64,000 bases of DNA, from positions 122,013-186,012 of the forward strand of contig CAKMZB010000001.1 in assembly GCA_929200315.1 (NCBI GenBank), in the 5' to 3' direction. The translations under genes were made by a program, and so were the position numbers. The stretch comes from an uncultured Alphaproteobacteria bacterium. GTDB taxonomy: Bacteria; Pseudomonadota; Alphaproteobacteria; Rhizobiales; Rhizobiaceae. Position 1 is the first letter of the stretch. Each line of letters begins with the position of its first letter. The notes beneath the pieces were generated by a model that worked only from the letters and a program-made list of their open reading frames with translations, was not told where the DNA came from and did no database searches. Shown here in pieces: positions 1 to 8,596 of this stretch.

Positions 1-1
1 C

Positions 2-1249
2 TTGCCGGACGTTTCCGGCCTCGAGACCCGCCAGCAAAATGCGCGGGACGAAACCGGCCGCAAGCGGGCGGACTTCGCCACCGCGCGGGCGGATTTTGAT
101 ACGTTGGCGCGGGAAAATGCCATGCGCGAAGAGCGCATCACTGCCATCGAGCGGGAGAAGAAGGCTTGGCATGATCGGGCGCAGAACGCCGACCGCCATC
201 TTCTGACCCTGCGCGAGCGTCTCACCAAGACCCAGGCCGATCTTGAACGCGCCGAAGCCGCGCCGGATGATATCGCGGTTAGACGTCGCGAGCTGGATGC
301 GAAAATTGAGGTCGCTGAAGGTAAGCGCCGCGAGGCCGCCGATGCGCTTGCAATTGGCGAAAATGAGAGCCGCGAAAGCGACCGCGCCGCCGCCACCGCC
401 CTCGATGCGCTCTCCCAGGTCAAACAGGAAAGCGCCCGCGCCGAAGAGCGGTTGGAAGGCGCCACTGAACGGCGCAACGAGGTTGCTGCCCGCATCCGGG
501 AAATCCTCGAATGCGAGCCTTATGAGGCCTTTGCCGAGACCGGTTTGAAAGACGGGGCAGCCCTGCCGGAGCGGGACGCCATAGAGCGCAAAATTGAGCG
601 GTTGCGCGCCGAACGTGAGCGTCTGGGTGCGGTGAATTTGCGTGCGGAAGCCGAGCAGGAAGAAGTGTCCACCAAACGCGATGAATTGGTGAATGAGCGC
701 GACGAGCTGATCGAGGCGATCAGCAAACTGCGCTCAGGCATCCAGAGCCTCAACCGCGAGGGCCGCGAGCGGCTCCTCGTCGCCTTTGATCAGGTCAACG
801 AGAAATTCCAGAACCTTTTCACCCACCTGTTCGGCGGTGGCGCTGCGGAGCTTCAGCTTGTCGAGAGTGATGATCCGCTCGAGGCGGGTCTTGAAATCCT
901 CGCCCATCCGCCCGGGAAGAAGCCGCAGACCATGACGTTGCTTTCCGGCGGTGAGCAGGCGCTAACAGCGATGGCGTTGATCTTCGCCGTCTTCCTCACC
1001 AATCCCGCCCCCATCTGCGTGCTCGATGAGGTCGACGCACCGCTTGATGATCACAACGTAGAGCGTTTCTGCAACCTGATGGACCAGATGGCTGCCGATA
1101 CCGACACGCGCTTTGTCATCATCACCCACAACCCCATCACCATGGCGCGGATGGACCGGCTCTTTGGTGTCACAATGGCTGAGCGTGGGGTGAGTCAGTT
1201 GGTTTCCGTCGATCTGCAGACGGCGGAATCTTTCCGCGAGGCAGGATAG
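2..1249 (+). CDS. smc: Chromosome segregation ATPase SMC, C-terminal part (cut by window start)
   Basis: The last 415 codons of an SMC protein; the N-terminal head, hinge and first coiled-coil arm lie outside the window. SMC-ScpAB complexes compact and segregate the nucleoid. Residues 1 to about 260 are charged, Glu/Arg/Ala-rich heptads typical of the returning coiled coil. The C-terminal head follows, with the ABC signature [14 protein letters not shown] near residue 302 and the Walker B stretch [12 protein letters not shown] near residue 330. The reading frame is open from the first bases, so the apparent start there is only the window edge. The next gene begins 4 bp after the stop, so the two may be co-transcribed. 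RecN or Rad50 are less likely given the SMC-type signature and tail. Confidence 0.95.
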   Translation: MPDVSGLETRQQNARDETGRKRADFATARADFDTLARENAMREERITAIEREKKAWHDRAQNADRHLLTLRERLTKTQADLERAEAAPDDIAVRRRELDAKIEVAEGKRREAADALAIGENESRESDRAAATALDALSQVKQESARAEERLEGATERRNEVAARIREILECEPYEAFAETGLKDGAALPERDAIERKIERLRAERERLGAVNLRAEAEQEEVSTKRDELVNERDELIEAISKLRSGIQSLNREGRERLLVAFDQVNEKFQNLFTHLFGGGAAELQLVESDDPLEAGLEILAHPPGKKPQTMTLLSGGEQALTAMALIFAVFLTNPAPICVLDEVDAPLDDHNVERFCNLMDQMAADTDTRFVIITHNPITMARMDRLFGVTMAERGVSQLVSVDLQTAESFREAG

Positions 1250-1253
1250 AACC

Positions 1254-2909
1254 ATGAGCACGCCCGGCGACGTACCGGTCTTTCGCTTCGGTTATGGCAA
1301 TGACGAGATCGGCCCCGACCGGCAGCGGCTTGGCAACAAGGGCGCTGGCCTGGTGGCAATGGCGGATATGGGCCTGCCCGTTCCGCCGGGCTTCATCGTT
1401 GGCACAGAAACCGGTGCCCGCGCTTTGTCAGAAGGCGCTTCATTCCAGCGCAGGGTGAAGGTCGCAGTCCTGCGTGCCATGCGCGATCTGGAAGATGTGG
1501 TGGGCTATCGTTTTGGAGGTTCTGAAAAGCCGTTTCTCGTCTCCGTGCGGTCCGGCGCGGCGGTCTCTATGCCCGGCATGCTGGATACAGTGCTCAATGT
1601 TGGTTTGAACAATGTCACCACCGAGGCGGTCTCACGGATCACCAACGATCCTCGCTTTGCCTGGGACACCTATCGGCGCTTCGTTCAATCCTATTCCAGC
1701 GTCGTGCTGGGGCTTGAAGCGAGCTTGTTTGATTCCGTCATGGCGGAAGCGCGTGCAAGGCGGGGAGTCGAGAGCGATGGGGAATTGCCTGCTGACGATC
1801 TGCGCGCACTGACGGAAGCGTTTAAAGAGATTGTTGCTGAAGAAGCTGAGCCATTTCCCGATGATGTGGAGGTGCAGCTTGAACAGGCAATGGTTGCCGT
1901 CTTCCGGTCCTGGGATTCAAGCACAGCAAAACGGTTTCGCAGCCTGACGGATGTTAATGCCGATGGTACCGCAGCAGTTGTGCAAGCTATGGTCTTTGGC
2001 AACCGCGACGCGCGCTCCTGCACGGGCGTTTACAACACCCGCAACCCTTCCACCGGGGTCCACGCACCCTATGGAGACTTCATCCCCAACGCCCAGGGGG
2101 AGGACGTGGTGGGCGGTGCCCATTCCGGCTTTGAGCTTTCTGAAGAGGCGCGGGAAGCCTCTTTTTCAGACGGCCCCTCGATGGAAGCCAGTTTCCCAGA
2201 AGCTTACACGAAGTTGCTGGAGCTCGGCGAGGAGCTGGAGAAGGAGTTCGCCAAACCGCAGGAAATTGAATTCACCGTCGAGGCCGACCGGCTCTGGCTG
2301 CTCCAGACCCGTGCCATGAACCTCCTGCCAGCCGCTGGAGCGCGGGTGGCGGTCGATATGGTGGAAAAGGGATTGATCAACCGGAGCGAAGCGCTTGCGC
2401 GATGCTCGCTGGAGGACATCACGGCCCTTGTGAACAGCCGTGTCGCACCCGGTTCTGACCGGCCCATTGCCCGCGGTCTTGCCGCCAGCGCCGGGGCGGT
2501 AAGCGGCACTGTGGTCTTCACATCGGAACAGGCGGTCGCGGCGAAAGATAAAGGCGGTATGCCGATCCTCCTGCGCCCGACCACGGACCCCAAGGACGTT
2601 CACGGCATGGCGGCTAGTGCCGGTATTCTCACCTCACGCGGCGGGCAGACCAGCCATGCGGCGGTGGTGGCGCGGTCCATGAACCGCCCCTGCATCGTTG
2701 GTGCAACGTCGCTTGCCATTGATCTCACCCAGCAGAGCTGCACAATTCTCGATCAAACCATTCGCGCCGGAGACGTGCTCACCATCGATGGCAAGTCTGG
2801 CTTCATCTATCTGGGCGAACAGCCGCTGGAGCAGCCAGCGCCAAGCTCGGAGATTGCAACGCTGCTGGATTGGCACGCAAAAGCATCTTCTTCAGACAAA
2901 GAGGCATGA
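1254..2909 (+). CDS. Pyruvate phosphate dikinase-like protein lacking the C-terminal PEP barrel
   Basis: A 551-residue protein with the N-terminal nucleotide-binding domain of pyruvate phosphate dikinase (GNKGAGLVAMADMGLPVPPGF near residues 27-46; SVRSGAAVSMPGMLDTVLN near 100) and the swivelling phosphohistidine domain. The phosphohistidine motif reads GGQTSHAAVVAR with the histidine at codon 468; PPDK normally has GGMTSHAAVVAR. Full PPDK is about 880 residues. Here the frame stops soon after the swivelling domain, and only 68 bp separate the stop from the next gene, so the C-terminal TIM barrel that binds PEP/pyruvate is absent, not frameshifted. It can plausibly be phosphorylated by ATP but cannot complete the classical reaction alone. 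Its real function is unknown to me. Confidence 0.8.
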   Translation: MSTPGDVPVFRFGYGNDEIGPDRQRLGNKGAGLVAMADMGLPVPPGFIVGTETGARALSEGASFQRRVKVAVLRAMRDLEDVVGYRFGGSEKPFLVSVRSGAAVSMPGMLDTVLNVGLNNVTTEAVSRITNDPRFAWDTYRRFVQSYSSVVLGLEASLFDSVMAEARARRGVESDGELPADDLRALTEAFKEIVAEEAEPFPDDVEVQLEQAMVAVFRSWDSSTAKRFRSLTDVNADGTAAVVQAMVFGNRDARSCTGVYNTRNPSTGVHAPYGDFIPNAQGEDVVGGAHSGFELSEEAREASFSDGPSMEASFPEAYTKLLELGEELEKEFAKPQEIEFTVEADRLWLLQTRAMNLLPAAGARVAVDMVEKGLINRSEALARCSLEDITALVNSRVAPGSDRPIARGLAASAGAVSGTVVFTSEQAVAAKDKGGMPILLRPTTDPKDVHGMAASAGILTSRGGQTSHAAVVARSMNRPCIVGATSLAIDLTQQSCTILDQTIRAGDVLTIDGKSGFIYLGEQPLEQPAPSSEIATLLDWHAKASSSDKEA

Positions 2910-2977
2910 TCGCCCTTTCCCTCGCCCGCCGGGCTGCATAATCTGCCGCCAACAAAAAGAGACTTTCGGGAGAACCC

Positions 2978-4603
2978 ATGCAGGGATTGATGCAGGACTG
3001 GCCGCTTTTGTGCCACACCATCTTGGACCATGCCGCTCGCGTTCACGGCGAGCAGGAAATCGTCACGCGATCCATCGAGGGGCCAATTACGCGCTCCACT
3101 TTCCGCACCGTGCGCCACAACGCCCTGCGCGTGGCGCAGGCGCTGGCACGGGACGGCCACAGCGTCTCCGACCGCGTTGCGACCCTCGCCTGGAACACCG
3201 ACAAACATATGGAAGTCTGGTACGGTGCCATGGGCATTGGTGGCATTTACCACACGTTGAACCCGCGGCTTTTTCCTGAGCAGATCGCCTGGATCATCAA
3301 CCATGCTGAGGATTCCATCCTCTTCACCGATCTCACTTTCGTGCCGATCGTGGCGGCGATTGCCGACAAAATTCCCTCGGTGCGCAAGGTCGTGGTGCTG
3401 ACGGATGAGGCCAACATGCCGCAGACGGAATTTGGCGCCGTCTCTTATGAGGCGTTTCTGGATGGCACCGACGGCGATTACGTCTGGACGAAGGTGGACG
3501 AAAATTCCGCCAGCGGCATGTGCTACACATCCGGCACGACAGGGAACCCGAAGGGTGTTGTCTATTCCCACCGGTCCAACGTGCTGCATTCCATGATGGC
3601 AACACCGCTCGATTCCCTCGGCTTTGCCGCAAATGAAACCGTGCTGCCCATCGTGCCCATGTTCCACGCCAATGCCTGGGGCATCGCCCATGCTGCACCC
3701 ATGAATGGCACCAAGATGGTGATGCCCGGTGCGGGAATGGACGGGGAGAGCGTCTTTGAACTGCTATCGACGGAAAAGATCACCTTCTCCGCCGCCGTGC
3801 CCACCGTTTGGCTCGGCCTGCTGCAATATCTGGAAGAGACCGGCAAAGACCTGCCTGACCTGAAGCGTGTCGTCATTGGCGGCTCGGCCTGCCCACGCTT
3901 CATGACGGAAACGCTGGAAGGCAAATACGGCGTTGAAGTGCGCCATGCCTGGGGCATGACAGAAATGAGCCCGCTCGGCTCACTGGGCGCGTTGAAACCG
4001 AAATATTCCGGTCTGCCGATGTCTGAGCAGCTCGATATTAAGGAAAAACAAGGCTTTGCGCCCTATGGCGTTGAGATGAAGATTACCGATGACGAGGACA
4101 ATGAGCAGCCTTGGGACGGAGAAACCTTTGGCCGCTTGAAAGTACGCGGACCGGCCGTCGCCTCTGGCTATTACGGTGGTGATGGCGTGGAGCAGTTTGA
4201 CGAGGATGGTTGGTTCGACACTGGCGATGTTGCCCATATCGACCCCCAAGGCTACATGCAGATTACCGACCGCTCCAAGGATGTCATCAAGTCCGGCGGT
4301 GAGTGGATTTCCTCCATTGAACTTGAAAATCTCGCCGCTGCTCATCCTGATCTTGTGGAAGCTGCCGTTATCGGCATCGCGCATCCCAAATGGGACGAGC
4401 GCCCGCTTCTTGTGGTTATTCCCAAAGAGGGGAAAAGCCCGTCAAAGGAAGACATTTTGGGTTTCATGGACGGTAAGATTGCAAAATGGTGGATGCCGGA
4501 CGATGTCGCTTTCGTGGAGGAAATTCCGCACACGGCAACCGGCAAGATCCAGAAGACGACCCTGCGCGAGCAATTCGCCGACTACACTTTGCCGACGGCA
4601 TAG
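2978..4603 (+). CDS. Acyl-CoA ligase of the AMP-forming family (DmdB / medium-long chain type)
   Basis: A 541-residue ANL-superfamily ligase that adenylates a carboxylic acid and transfers it to CoA. The AMP-binding P-loop YTSGTTGNPKG lies near residues 183-193, the A5 region HAWGMTEMSPLG near 325, the hinge region DRSKDVIKSGGEW near 430, and the catalytic lysine motif TATGKIQKTTLRE near the C terminus. The N terminus (pattern DHAARxHG, then LAWN and NPRLFPEQIAWIINHAED) resembles the long-chain fatty acid ligase subgroup that includes 3-methylmercaptopropionyl-CoA ligase DmdB. No dmd or fad neighbours are present, so the substrate is open. The start is supported by a GGGAG ribosome site 7 bp upstream of the ATG. 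Confidence 0.85.
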   Translation: MQGLMQDWPLLCHTILDHAARVHGEQEIVTRSIEGPITRSTFRTVRHNALRVAQALARDGHSVSDRVATLAWNTDKHMEVWYGAMGIGGIYHTLNPRLFPEQIAWIINHAEDSILFTDLTFVPIVAAIADKIPSVRKVVVLTDEANMPQTEFGAVSYEAFLDGTDGDYVWTKVDENSASGMCYTSGTTGNPKGVVYSHRSNVLHSMMATPLDSLGFAANETVLPIVPMFHANAWGIAHAAPMNGTKMVMPGAGMDGESVFELLSTEKITFSAAVPTVWLGLLQYLEETGKDLPDLKRVVIGGSACPRFMTETLEGKYGVEVRHAWGMTEMSPLGSLGALKPKYSGLPMSEQLDIKEKQGFAPYGVEMKITDDEDNEQPWDGETFGRLKVRGPAVASGYYGGDGVEQFDEDGWFDTGDVAHIDPQGYMQITDRSKDVIKSGGEWISSIELENLAAAHPDLVEAAVIGIAHPKWDERPLLVVIPKEGKSPSKEDILGFMDGKIAKWWMPDDVAFVEEIPHTATGKIQKTTLREQFADYTLPTA

Positions 4604-4615
4604 GGAGCCGCGCAT

Positions 4616-5599
4616 TTGGCCAGTCTTGAACAGCGGCTGCGGCGTCTGGAACGCCGCGTCTCCAAGGCGGCTTCTTGGTCGCAGCGTCTTGCCGTCTTCG
4701 CCGTTCCCTACCTTCTGATTGTCATTTTGGGCCATCGGCTCGGGGTGATCGAGACCCCGGCGACGTTCTGGCTGCTGGCGCTCGGCGGCGCGATGCTCGC
4801 GCTTTCCGTTGTTTTCGGCGTTCGCGGATTTCAGGAATTGTGGTCTCATGGGGCGAAGGGCGGCTTGAACGCCCTGCGCGGCACGGCGCTCGCCGGTGCA
4901 TTGCTTTTGCCCTTCGGCTGGTATGGCTATTTGGCGCTTGCGCTACCGGCGTTGCATGACGTGAGCACGGATCTTGAAAGCCCGCCGGAATTTGAAAACG
5001 CAATCGAAGACCGCCTTAGGGGCATGAACCCCATTGCCGTTCCCGCTCAGGCTGCGCGACAGCAGCAATTGCAGGCCTATCCCCGGGTCTCCGCCCGCCG
5101 CTACCCGCTGGGCTCTTCGCGCGTGCTTCGTGCAATCATTGATCTGGTGACGGACCGCAGCTGGACGCTGCTCACCACTGAAACGGTGCAGGGGGAGGCA
5201 AAGATTGATGAAGAGGATTCAGGCCTCCTTGTGCGCTCGAATGTTGATGAAAACGGATTGCCAACCCGCATTCCGTTCCCCGTCTTCCGCCCCCGTGGCG
5301 GGCCACGCCAGCAATTGCAGGCGACAGTGGACCCTGACGCCTTCTCCGTTTCGCCCATCGGCCGGAATTCCGCGGCAACGGAAATTCTGGAAGAACGCTA
5401 TTTGGAAGCCGTTGCGACGTCGCTGGTCTTCGGTTTTGAATCCGATGTTGTGATCCGTCTGGCAGAAGAGGAGGACGGCACGCTTGTCGATATGCGGTCG
5501 GCCTCTCGCTGGGGACCGCATGACCTGGGCAGCAATGCAGAGCGGATCATCGACTTCATGTCAGACCTCGATGCCGCCTTGCAGGGCGAAGAAAGCTAG
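4616..5599 (+). CDS. DUF1499 family membrane protein
   Basis: A 327-residue protein with an N-terminal charged helix (residues 1-20), then about three hydrophobic segments (near 26-43, 51-68 and 90-112), and a soluble C-terminal region matching the DUF1499 pattern (YPLGSSRVLRAIIDLVTDRSW, then DMRSASRWGPHDLGSNAERI). The conserved DxRSxSRxGxxDxGxNxxRI ending is the best family marker. Function is unknown; family members are often envelope-associated. The start is TTG, chosen because GGAG lies 7 bp upstream, only 13 bp after the previous stop, and no in-frame ATG precedes the first helix. It is convergent with the next gene, 3 bp apart. Confidence 0.75.
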   Translation: MASLEQRLRRLERRVSKAASWSQRLAVFAVPYLLIVILGHRLGVIETPATFWLLALGGAMLALSVVFGVRGFQELWSHGAKGGLNALRGTALAGALLLPFGWYGYLALALPALHDVSTDLESPPEFENAIEDRLRGMNPIAVPAQAARQQQLQAYPRVSARRYPLGSSRVLRAIIDLVTDRSWTLLTTETVQGEAKIDEEDSGLLVRSNVDENGLPTRIPFPVFRPRGGPRQQLQATVDPDAFSVSPIGRNSAATEILEERYLEAVATSLVFGFESDVVIRLAEEEDGTLVDMRSASRWGPHDLGSNAERIIDFMSDLDAALQGEES

Positions 5600-5602
5600 G
5601 CG

Positions 5603-6541
5603 TCAGGCTGGAAAGTAGTGCGATTCCAGTTGCGGTTGGCCTTCGCAAAGCACTTTGCCGCGTTCCACCAGATCTTCCAGATGTGCAAGAACTGAAAGCC
5701 CCGCCGCGCCGTGTAGGCGCTTGTCAGTGGTGGCGTAGATTACCGCCACCATCTCCGGAATTGTTTCCGTTCCCGACCGCACCTGCTCCAGCACCGCGCC
5801 TTCACGCATTTTCCGGTGCGTGCGCAGGGCGCGCATGAACTTGTGCGCATTTTCAAGCCGCCCCCCGTGGCCCGGCAGATACCTGCTTTGCGGTTGGTTC
5901 ATCAGATGTTGGAGGGATGCCATATAGTGGGACATGGAGCCGTCGGGTGGGGCAACAATGCTGGTTGCCCAGGCCATGACGTGGTCACCTGGGAAGAGCC
6001 AATCGGTGCCTTCAAGGCCAAAGGCAAGATGGTTTTGCGTGTGTCCGGGCGTGTGTAGTGCCCGCAGAGCCCAGCCGTCGCCCTCAACAAGATCACCATC
6101 ACTCAGCGCGTTGTCAGGGTCGAAATCATTATCGGCGGAGGCGTCCAGCGGGTTGACCTCGCCAAGCGCCAGCTCCCGCGCCGCGCGGTGGGGGCCAAAA
6201 CCATGGGTGCGCGCGCCGGTTCTGGCGACCAGCGCATCGGTCAATGGGGAATGATCGGCATGGGTGTGGGTGATGAAAATGTCGCTCACCTCGCGCCCGC
6301 CAATGGCTGCAAGCAGCGCCTCAAGATGCGCCTCGTCCATCGGACCGGGGTCAATCACCGCGAGGCGTTTTTCGCCAACGATGTAGGAGTTGGTGCCATG
6401 GAAGGTGAAGGGCGACGGGTTTGGCGCAACCACGCGCAACACGCCTGGCGCCATCTCCAACGCCTCCCCGTGGCGCGGCTCAAAGGCCGTGCGGAATTGC
6501 GGCAGGTCGCCGGGGTCTGGCTTTTCGTCTGCGTTGGCCAC
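5603..6541 (-). CDS. MBL-fold metallo-hydrolase (LACTB2/glyoxalase II-like)
   Basis: A 312-residue metallo-beta-lactamase-fold hydrolase. Metal ligands are visible in order: THTHADHSP near residue 92, HTPGHT near 162, GDHVMAW near 185 and PGHGG near 222. The start of the fold reads PNPSPFTFHGTNSYIVG, as in the LACTB2-like subgroup. A C-terminal helical and winged region (residues 235-312) follows. The substrate cannot be told from sequence; relatives include thioester hydrolases and ribonucleases. The likely start is GTG at 6541, which gives the usual 30-residue N-terminal extension; an internal ATG at 6451 is an alternative. It diverges from bioY. Confidence 0.82.
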   Translation of the reverse strand: MANADEKPDPGDLPQFRTAFEPRHGEALEMAPGVLRVVAPNPSPFTFHGTNSYIVGEKRLAVIDPGPMDEAHLEALLAAIGGREVSDIFITHTHADHSPLTDALVARTGARTHGFGPHRAARELALGEVNPLDASADNDFDPDNALSDGDLVEGDGWALRALHTPGHTQNHLAFGLEGTDWLFPGDHVMAWATSIVAPPDGSMSHYMASLQHLMNQPQSRYLPGHGGRLENAHKFMRALRTHRKMREGAVLEQVRSGTETIPEMVAVIYATTDKRLHGAAGLSVLAHLEDLVERGKVLCEGQPQLESHYFPA

Positions 6542-6609
6542 GGGATATATCGCAAGGTGGGAAAGGGCGTTTGACCTTCTTGGCAGTGCGGCATGAAGTC
6601 AATATAGCT

Positions 6610-6625
6610 GCACCTCATGAGGTGC
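6610..6625. promoter_or_regulatory. Perfect 16-bp palindrome upstream of bioY
   Basis: GCACCTCATGAGGTGC is a perfect palindrome 33 bp before the bioY start, in the divergent gap with the MBL hydrolase. Outside it, GTGCGGCA (6577-6584) pairs with TGCCGCAC (6623-6630), an alternative 8-bp stem partly overlapping the palindrome. It could be an operator or an RNA element. It does not match the alphaproteobacterial BioR box (TTATMKATAA), so the regulator is unknown. Confidence 0.4.
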
Positions 6626-6657
6626 CGCACCCAGCGGCGCAACGACAGGATATTTTC

Positions 6658-7227
6658 ATGCAAACACGTGCCCTTGCCCCCACCCTCGTTAGCGACAATA
6701 CCACCCTGCGCTGGGTAAGCTACGCGCTTCTGGCCGTTGCCGGTTCGCTCATCATGGCGCTGGCCGCTAAGATCCAGGTGCCCATGTTCCCGGTGCCGAT
6801 GACACTCCAGACCCTCGCCATTTTCGGCATTGCCGCCGCTTATGGTCGCAATCTCGCCGTGGCAACGATCCTGCTTTACCTTGCTGAAGGGTTTGTCGGC
6901 CTTCCAGTCTTTGCCAGTGCTGCTGTTGGCCCCGCCTATTTTGTTGGTCCGACTGCTGGCTTCCTCGTTGGCTTCATTGCTTCCGCCGCAATCGTGGGTG
7001 AGGCGGCTGACCGTGGCTGGGGTGAGAGCTTCTGGAAAATGTCGCTCGCCATGCTCATCGGTAACGCTGTGGTCTTTGCTCTCGGTTTCCTGTGGCTTGC
7101 AACGCTGATCGGCCCGGCAAAGGCTTTCATGCTCGGCGTCGTGCCCTTCGTGCTCGGTGGTCTAGTGAAGATCGTGCTGGCTTCCGGCATCGTTGTTGCG
7201 CTCTGGGGTCTGGTGCGCCGCAGCTAG
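6658..7227 (+). CDS. bioY: Biotin transporter BioY (ECF S-component)
   Basis: A 189-residue, almost entirely hydrophobic protein with about six membrane segments. It matches the BioY family: the N-terminal stretch KIQVPMFPVPMTLQTLAI, then AEGFVGLPVFA and GPTAGFLVGF. BioY binds biotin in the inner membrane and works alone or with an ECF energising module (BioM/BioN); no ATPase or BioN gene is adjacent, so it may act alone or share a module. The start at 6658 is preferred over upstream starts in the same frame because the hydrophobic core begins about 20 residues later and the added sequence would cross the palindrome at 6610-6625. Confidence 0.92.
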   Translation: MQTRALAPTLVSDNTTLRWVSYALLAVAGSLIMALAAKIQVPMFPVPMTLQTLAIFGIAAAYGRNLAVATILLYLAEGFVGLPVFASAAVGPAYFVGPTAGFLVGFIASAAIVGEAADRGWGESFWKMSLAMLIGNAVVFALGFLWLATLIGPAKAFMLGVVPFVLGGLVKIVLASGIVVALWGLVRRS

Positions 7228-7246
7228 GACGTATCGCTCCTCTGCG

Positions 7247-8596
7247 ATGAGCGACCCCTACAACAGTCCACGGCCGCTGATTGCAGCGACCGGGCTTGCC
7301 AATGACCTTGCCCGCATGGCCGATGCGGGTAGGTCCGTGCGTGTTTGCATTATTGGCGCGGGGGAGATGGGGACGGACCTCGTCACCGCCATTCGCCAGA
7401 TGCGCGGCATGGAAATTGCCAACATCGTCGACCGCCGCCTCGCCAGTGCCCCAGCGGCGATGGAAATTGCGGGCTATGAGAAAGACCACGCCGCGATTTG
7501 CGAGAATGCCGCCGATGTGACCACGGCCTTTGAGGCCGGTCGTATTCCCATTGTTGCCGACGCTCATATGGGGCTGTCTCATGACCTGGTAGACGTAGTG
7601 ATTGATGCCACAGGCAACCCCGCAGCGGGGGCCGAATACGGCCTCGCCACGCTGGAAGCTGGTAAGCATCTTGTGATGATGAATGTCGAGGCCGACGTCA
7701 CTGTTGGGGCGATCCTCTCCCATATCGCGCAAGAAAAAGGCCTCATCTACACAGTGGGCGCCGGGGACGAGCCGTCATCGGTGATGGAGCTTTATGACTT
7801 CGTCACGGCGCTTGGCTACCCGGTGGTCGCGGCGGGGAAGGGTAAGAATAACGCCTTTAAGATTGACGCCGTGCCGGATGACTACCGGGAGGAAGCGAAA
7901 CGCCGCAACATGAACCCGCGTATGCTTGTGGAGTTTGTCGATGGCTCCAAGACCATGGTGGAGATGTCATGCGTGGCAAACGCCACCGGCCTGATGCCGG
8001 ACAAGCCGGGCATGCACGGGCCGGATTGCAGCATGGACCAGCTTTGCAAGACGCTGATACCGAAGGAGCATGGTGGGTTGCTGGATCATTATGGCTGCGT
8101 TGATTTTACCGTCGGCAAAGGGGTTGCGCCGGGTATTTTCGTGGTTGCCGACATGCGTCATCCCCGCGTGCGGGAGCGCTTGAATGACCTCCATCTTGGC
8201 CCCGGGCCGTTCTATACATTTTACCGCCCTTACCATCTCACGAGCCTTGAAGTGCCCCTTTCCGCCGCTCGCGCCGTGCTGCATGGCCGTGCTGACATGA
8301 AGCCTCTACCGCGCCCGGTGGCGGAGGTCTGCGCGCTCGCCAAGAAGGATCTGAAGGCGGGCGACACGCTCGATTTCATTGGTGAAACATCCTACCGCTC
8401 CTGGGCCATGCGCGCCGATGAAGCGCGGGCCGAGAGGGCGTTGCCGGTCGGCCTGCTGGACGGCGGAACGGTGACACGCGACATTGCCAAAGGCGCACTC
8501 ATCACACGCGATGCAGTCGATGTGCGTCGCGATACACCGCTTTATGCTTTGCGCAAGCGGCAGGATGAATGGCTTGGATATGAGGCGGTGGCATGA
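7247..8596 (+). CDS. SAF-domain NAD(P)-dependent oxidoreductase (homoserine dehydrogenase-like)
   Basis: A 449-residue protein with a Rossmann nucleotide-binding site CIIGAGEMG at residues 34-42, a substrate domain containing VGAGDEPSSVMELYDF, and a C-terminal SAF domain (near 360-430, with LKAGDTLDFIGE and GGTVTRDIAKGALITRDAV). This family is often annotated as homoserine dehydrogenase-like or as FlgA-like because of the SAF domain. Its reaction is not known to me. Its stop overlaps the puuE start by ATGA, so it is translationally coupled to the purine-catabolism genes and may work on a related metabolite. The start ATG at 7247 falls after bioY ends; an upstream in-frame start would overlap bioY. 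Confidence 0.75.
   Translation: MSDPYNSPRPLIAATGLANDLARMADAGRSVRVCIIGAGEMGTDLVTAIRQMRGMEIANIVDRRLASAPAAMEIAGYEKDHAAICENAADVTTAFEAGRIPIVADAHMGLSHDLVDVVIDATGNPAAGAEYGLATLEAGKHLVMMNVEADVTVGAILSHIAQEKGLIYTVGAGDEPSSVMELYDFVTALGYPVVAAGKGKNNAFKIDAVPDDYREEAKRRNMNPRMLVEFVDGSKTMVEMSCVANATGLMPDKPGMHGPDCSMDQLCKTLIPKEHGGLLDHYGCVDFTVGKGVAPGIFVVADMRHPRVRERLNDLHLGPGPFYTFYRPYHLTSLEVPLSAARAVLHGRADMKPLPRPVAEVCALAKKDLKAGDTLDFIGETSYRSWAMRADEARAERALPVGLLDGGTVTRDIAKGALITRDAVDVRRDTPLYALRKRQDEWLGYEAVA

Noticed and set aside
2634..2978. A frameshift explaining the short PPDK
   Set aside because: Only 68 bp separate the stop from the next gene, which has its own ribosome site; no barrel sequence is found in other frames.
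2807..3691. A 294-codon minus-strand frame over the acyl-CoA ligase
   Set aside because: Entirely antisense to a gene with clear AMP-binding motifs; no recognisable domain.
7226..7241. AGGA-N8-TCCT after bioY as a third copy of the GTA-linked element
   Set aside because: The spacer is 8 bp and neither the flanks nor the TAG in the spacer match; only the four-base arms agree.
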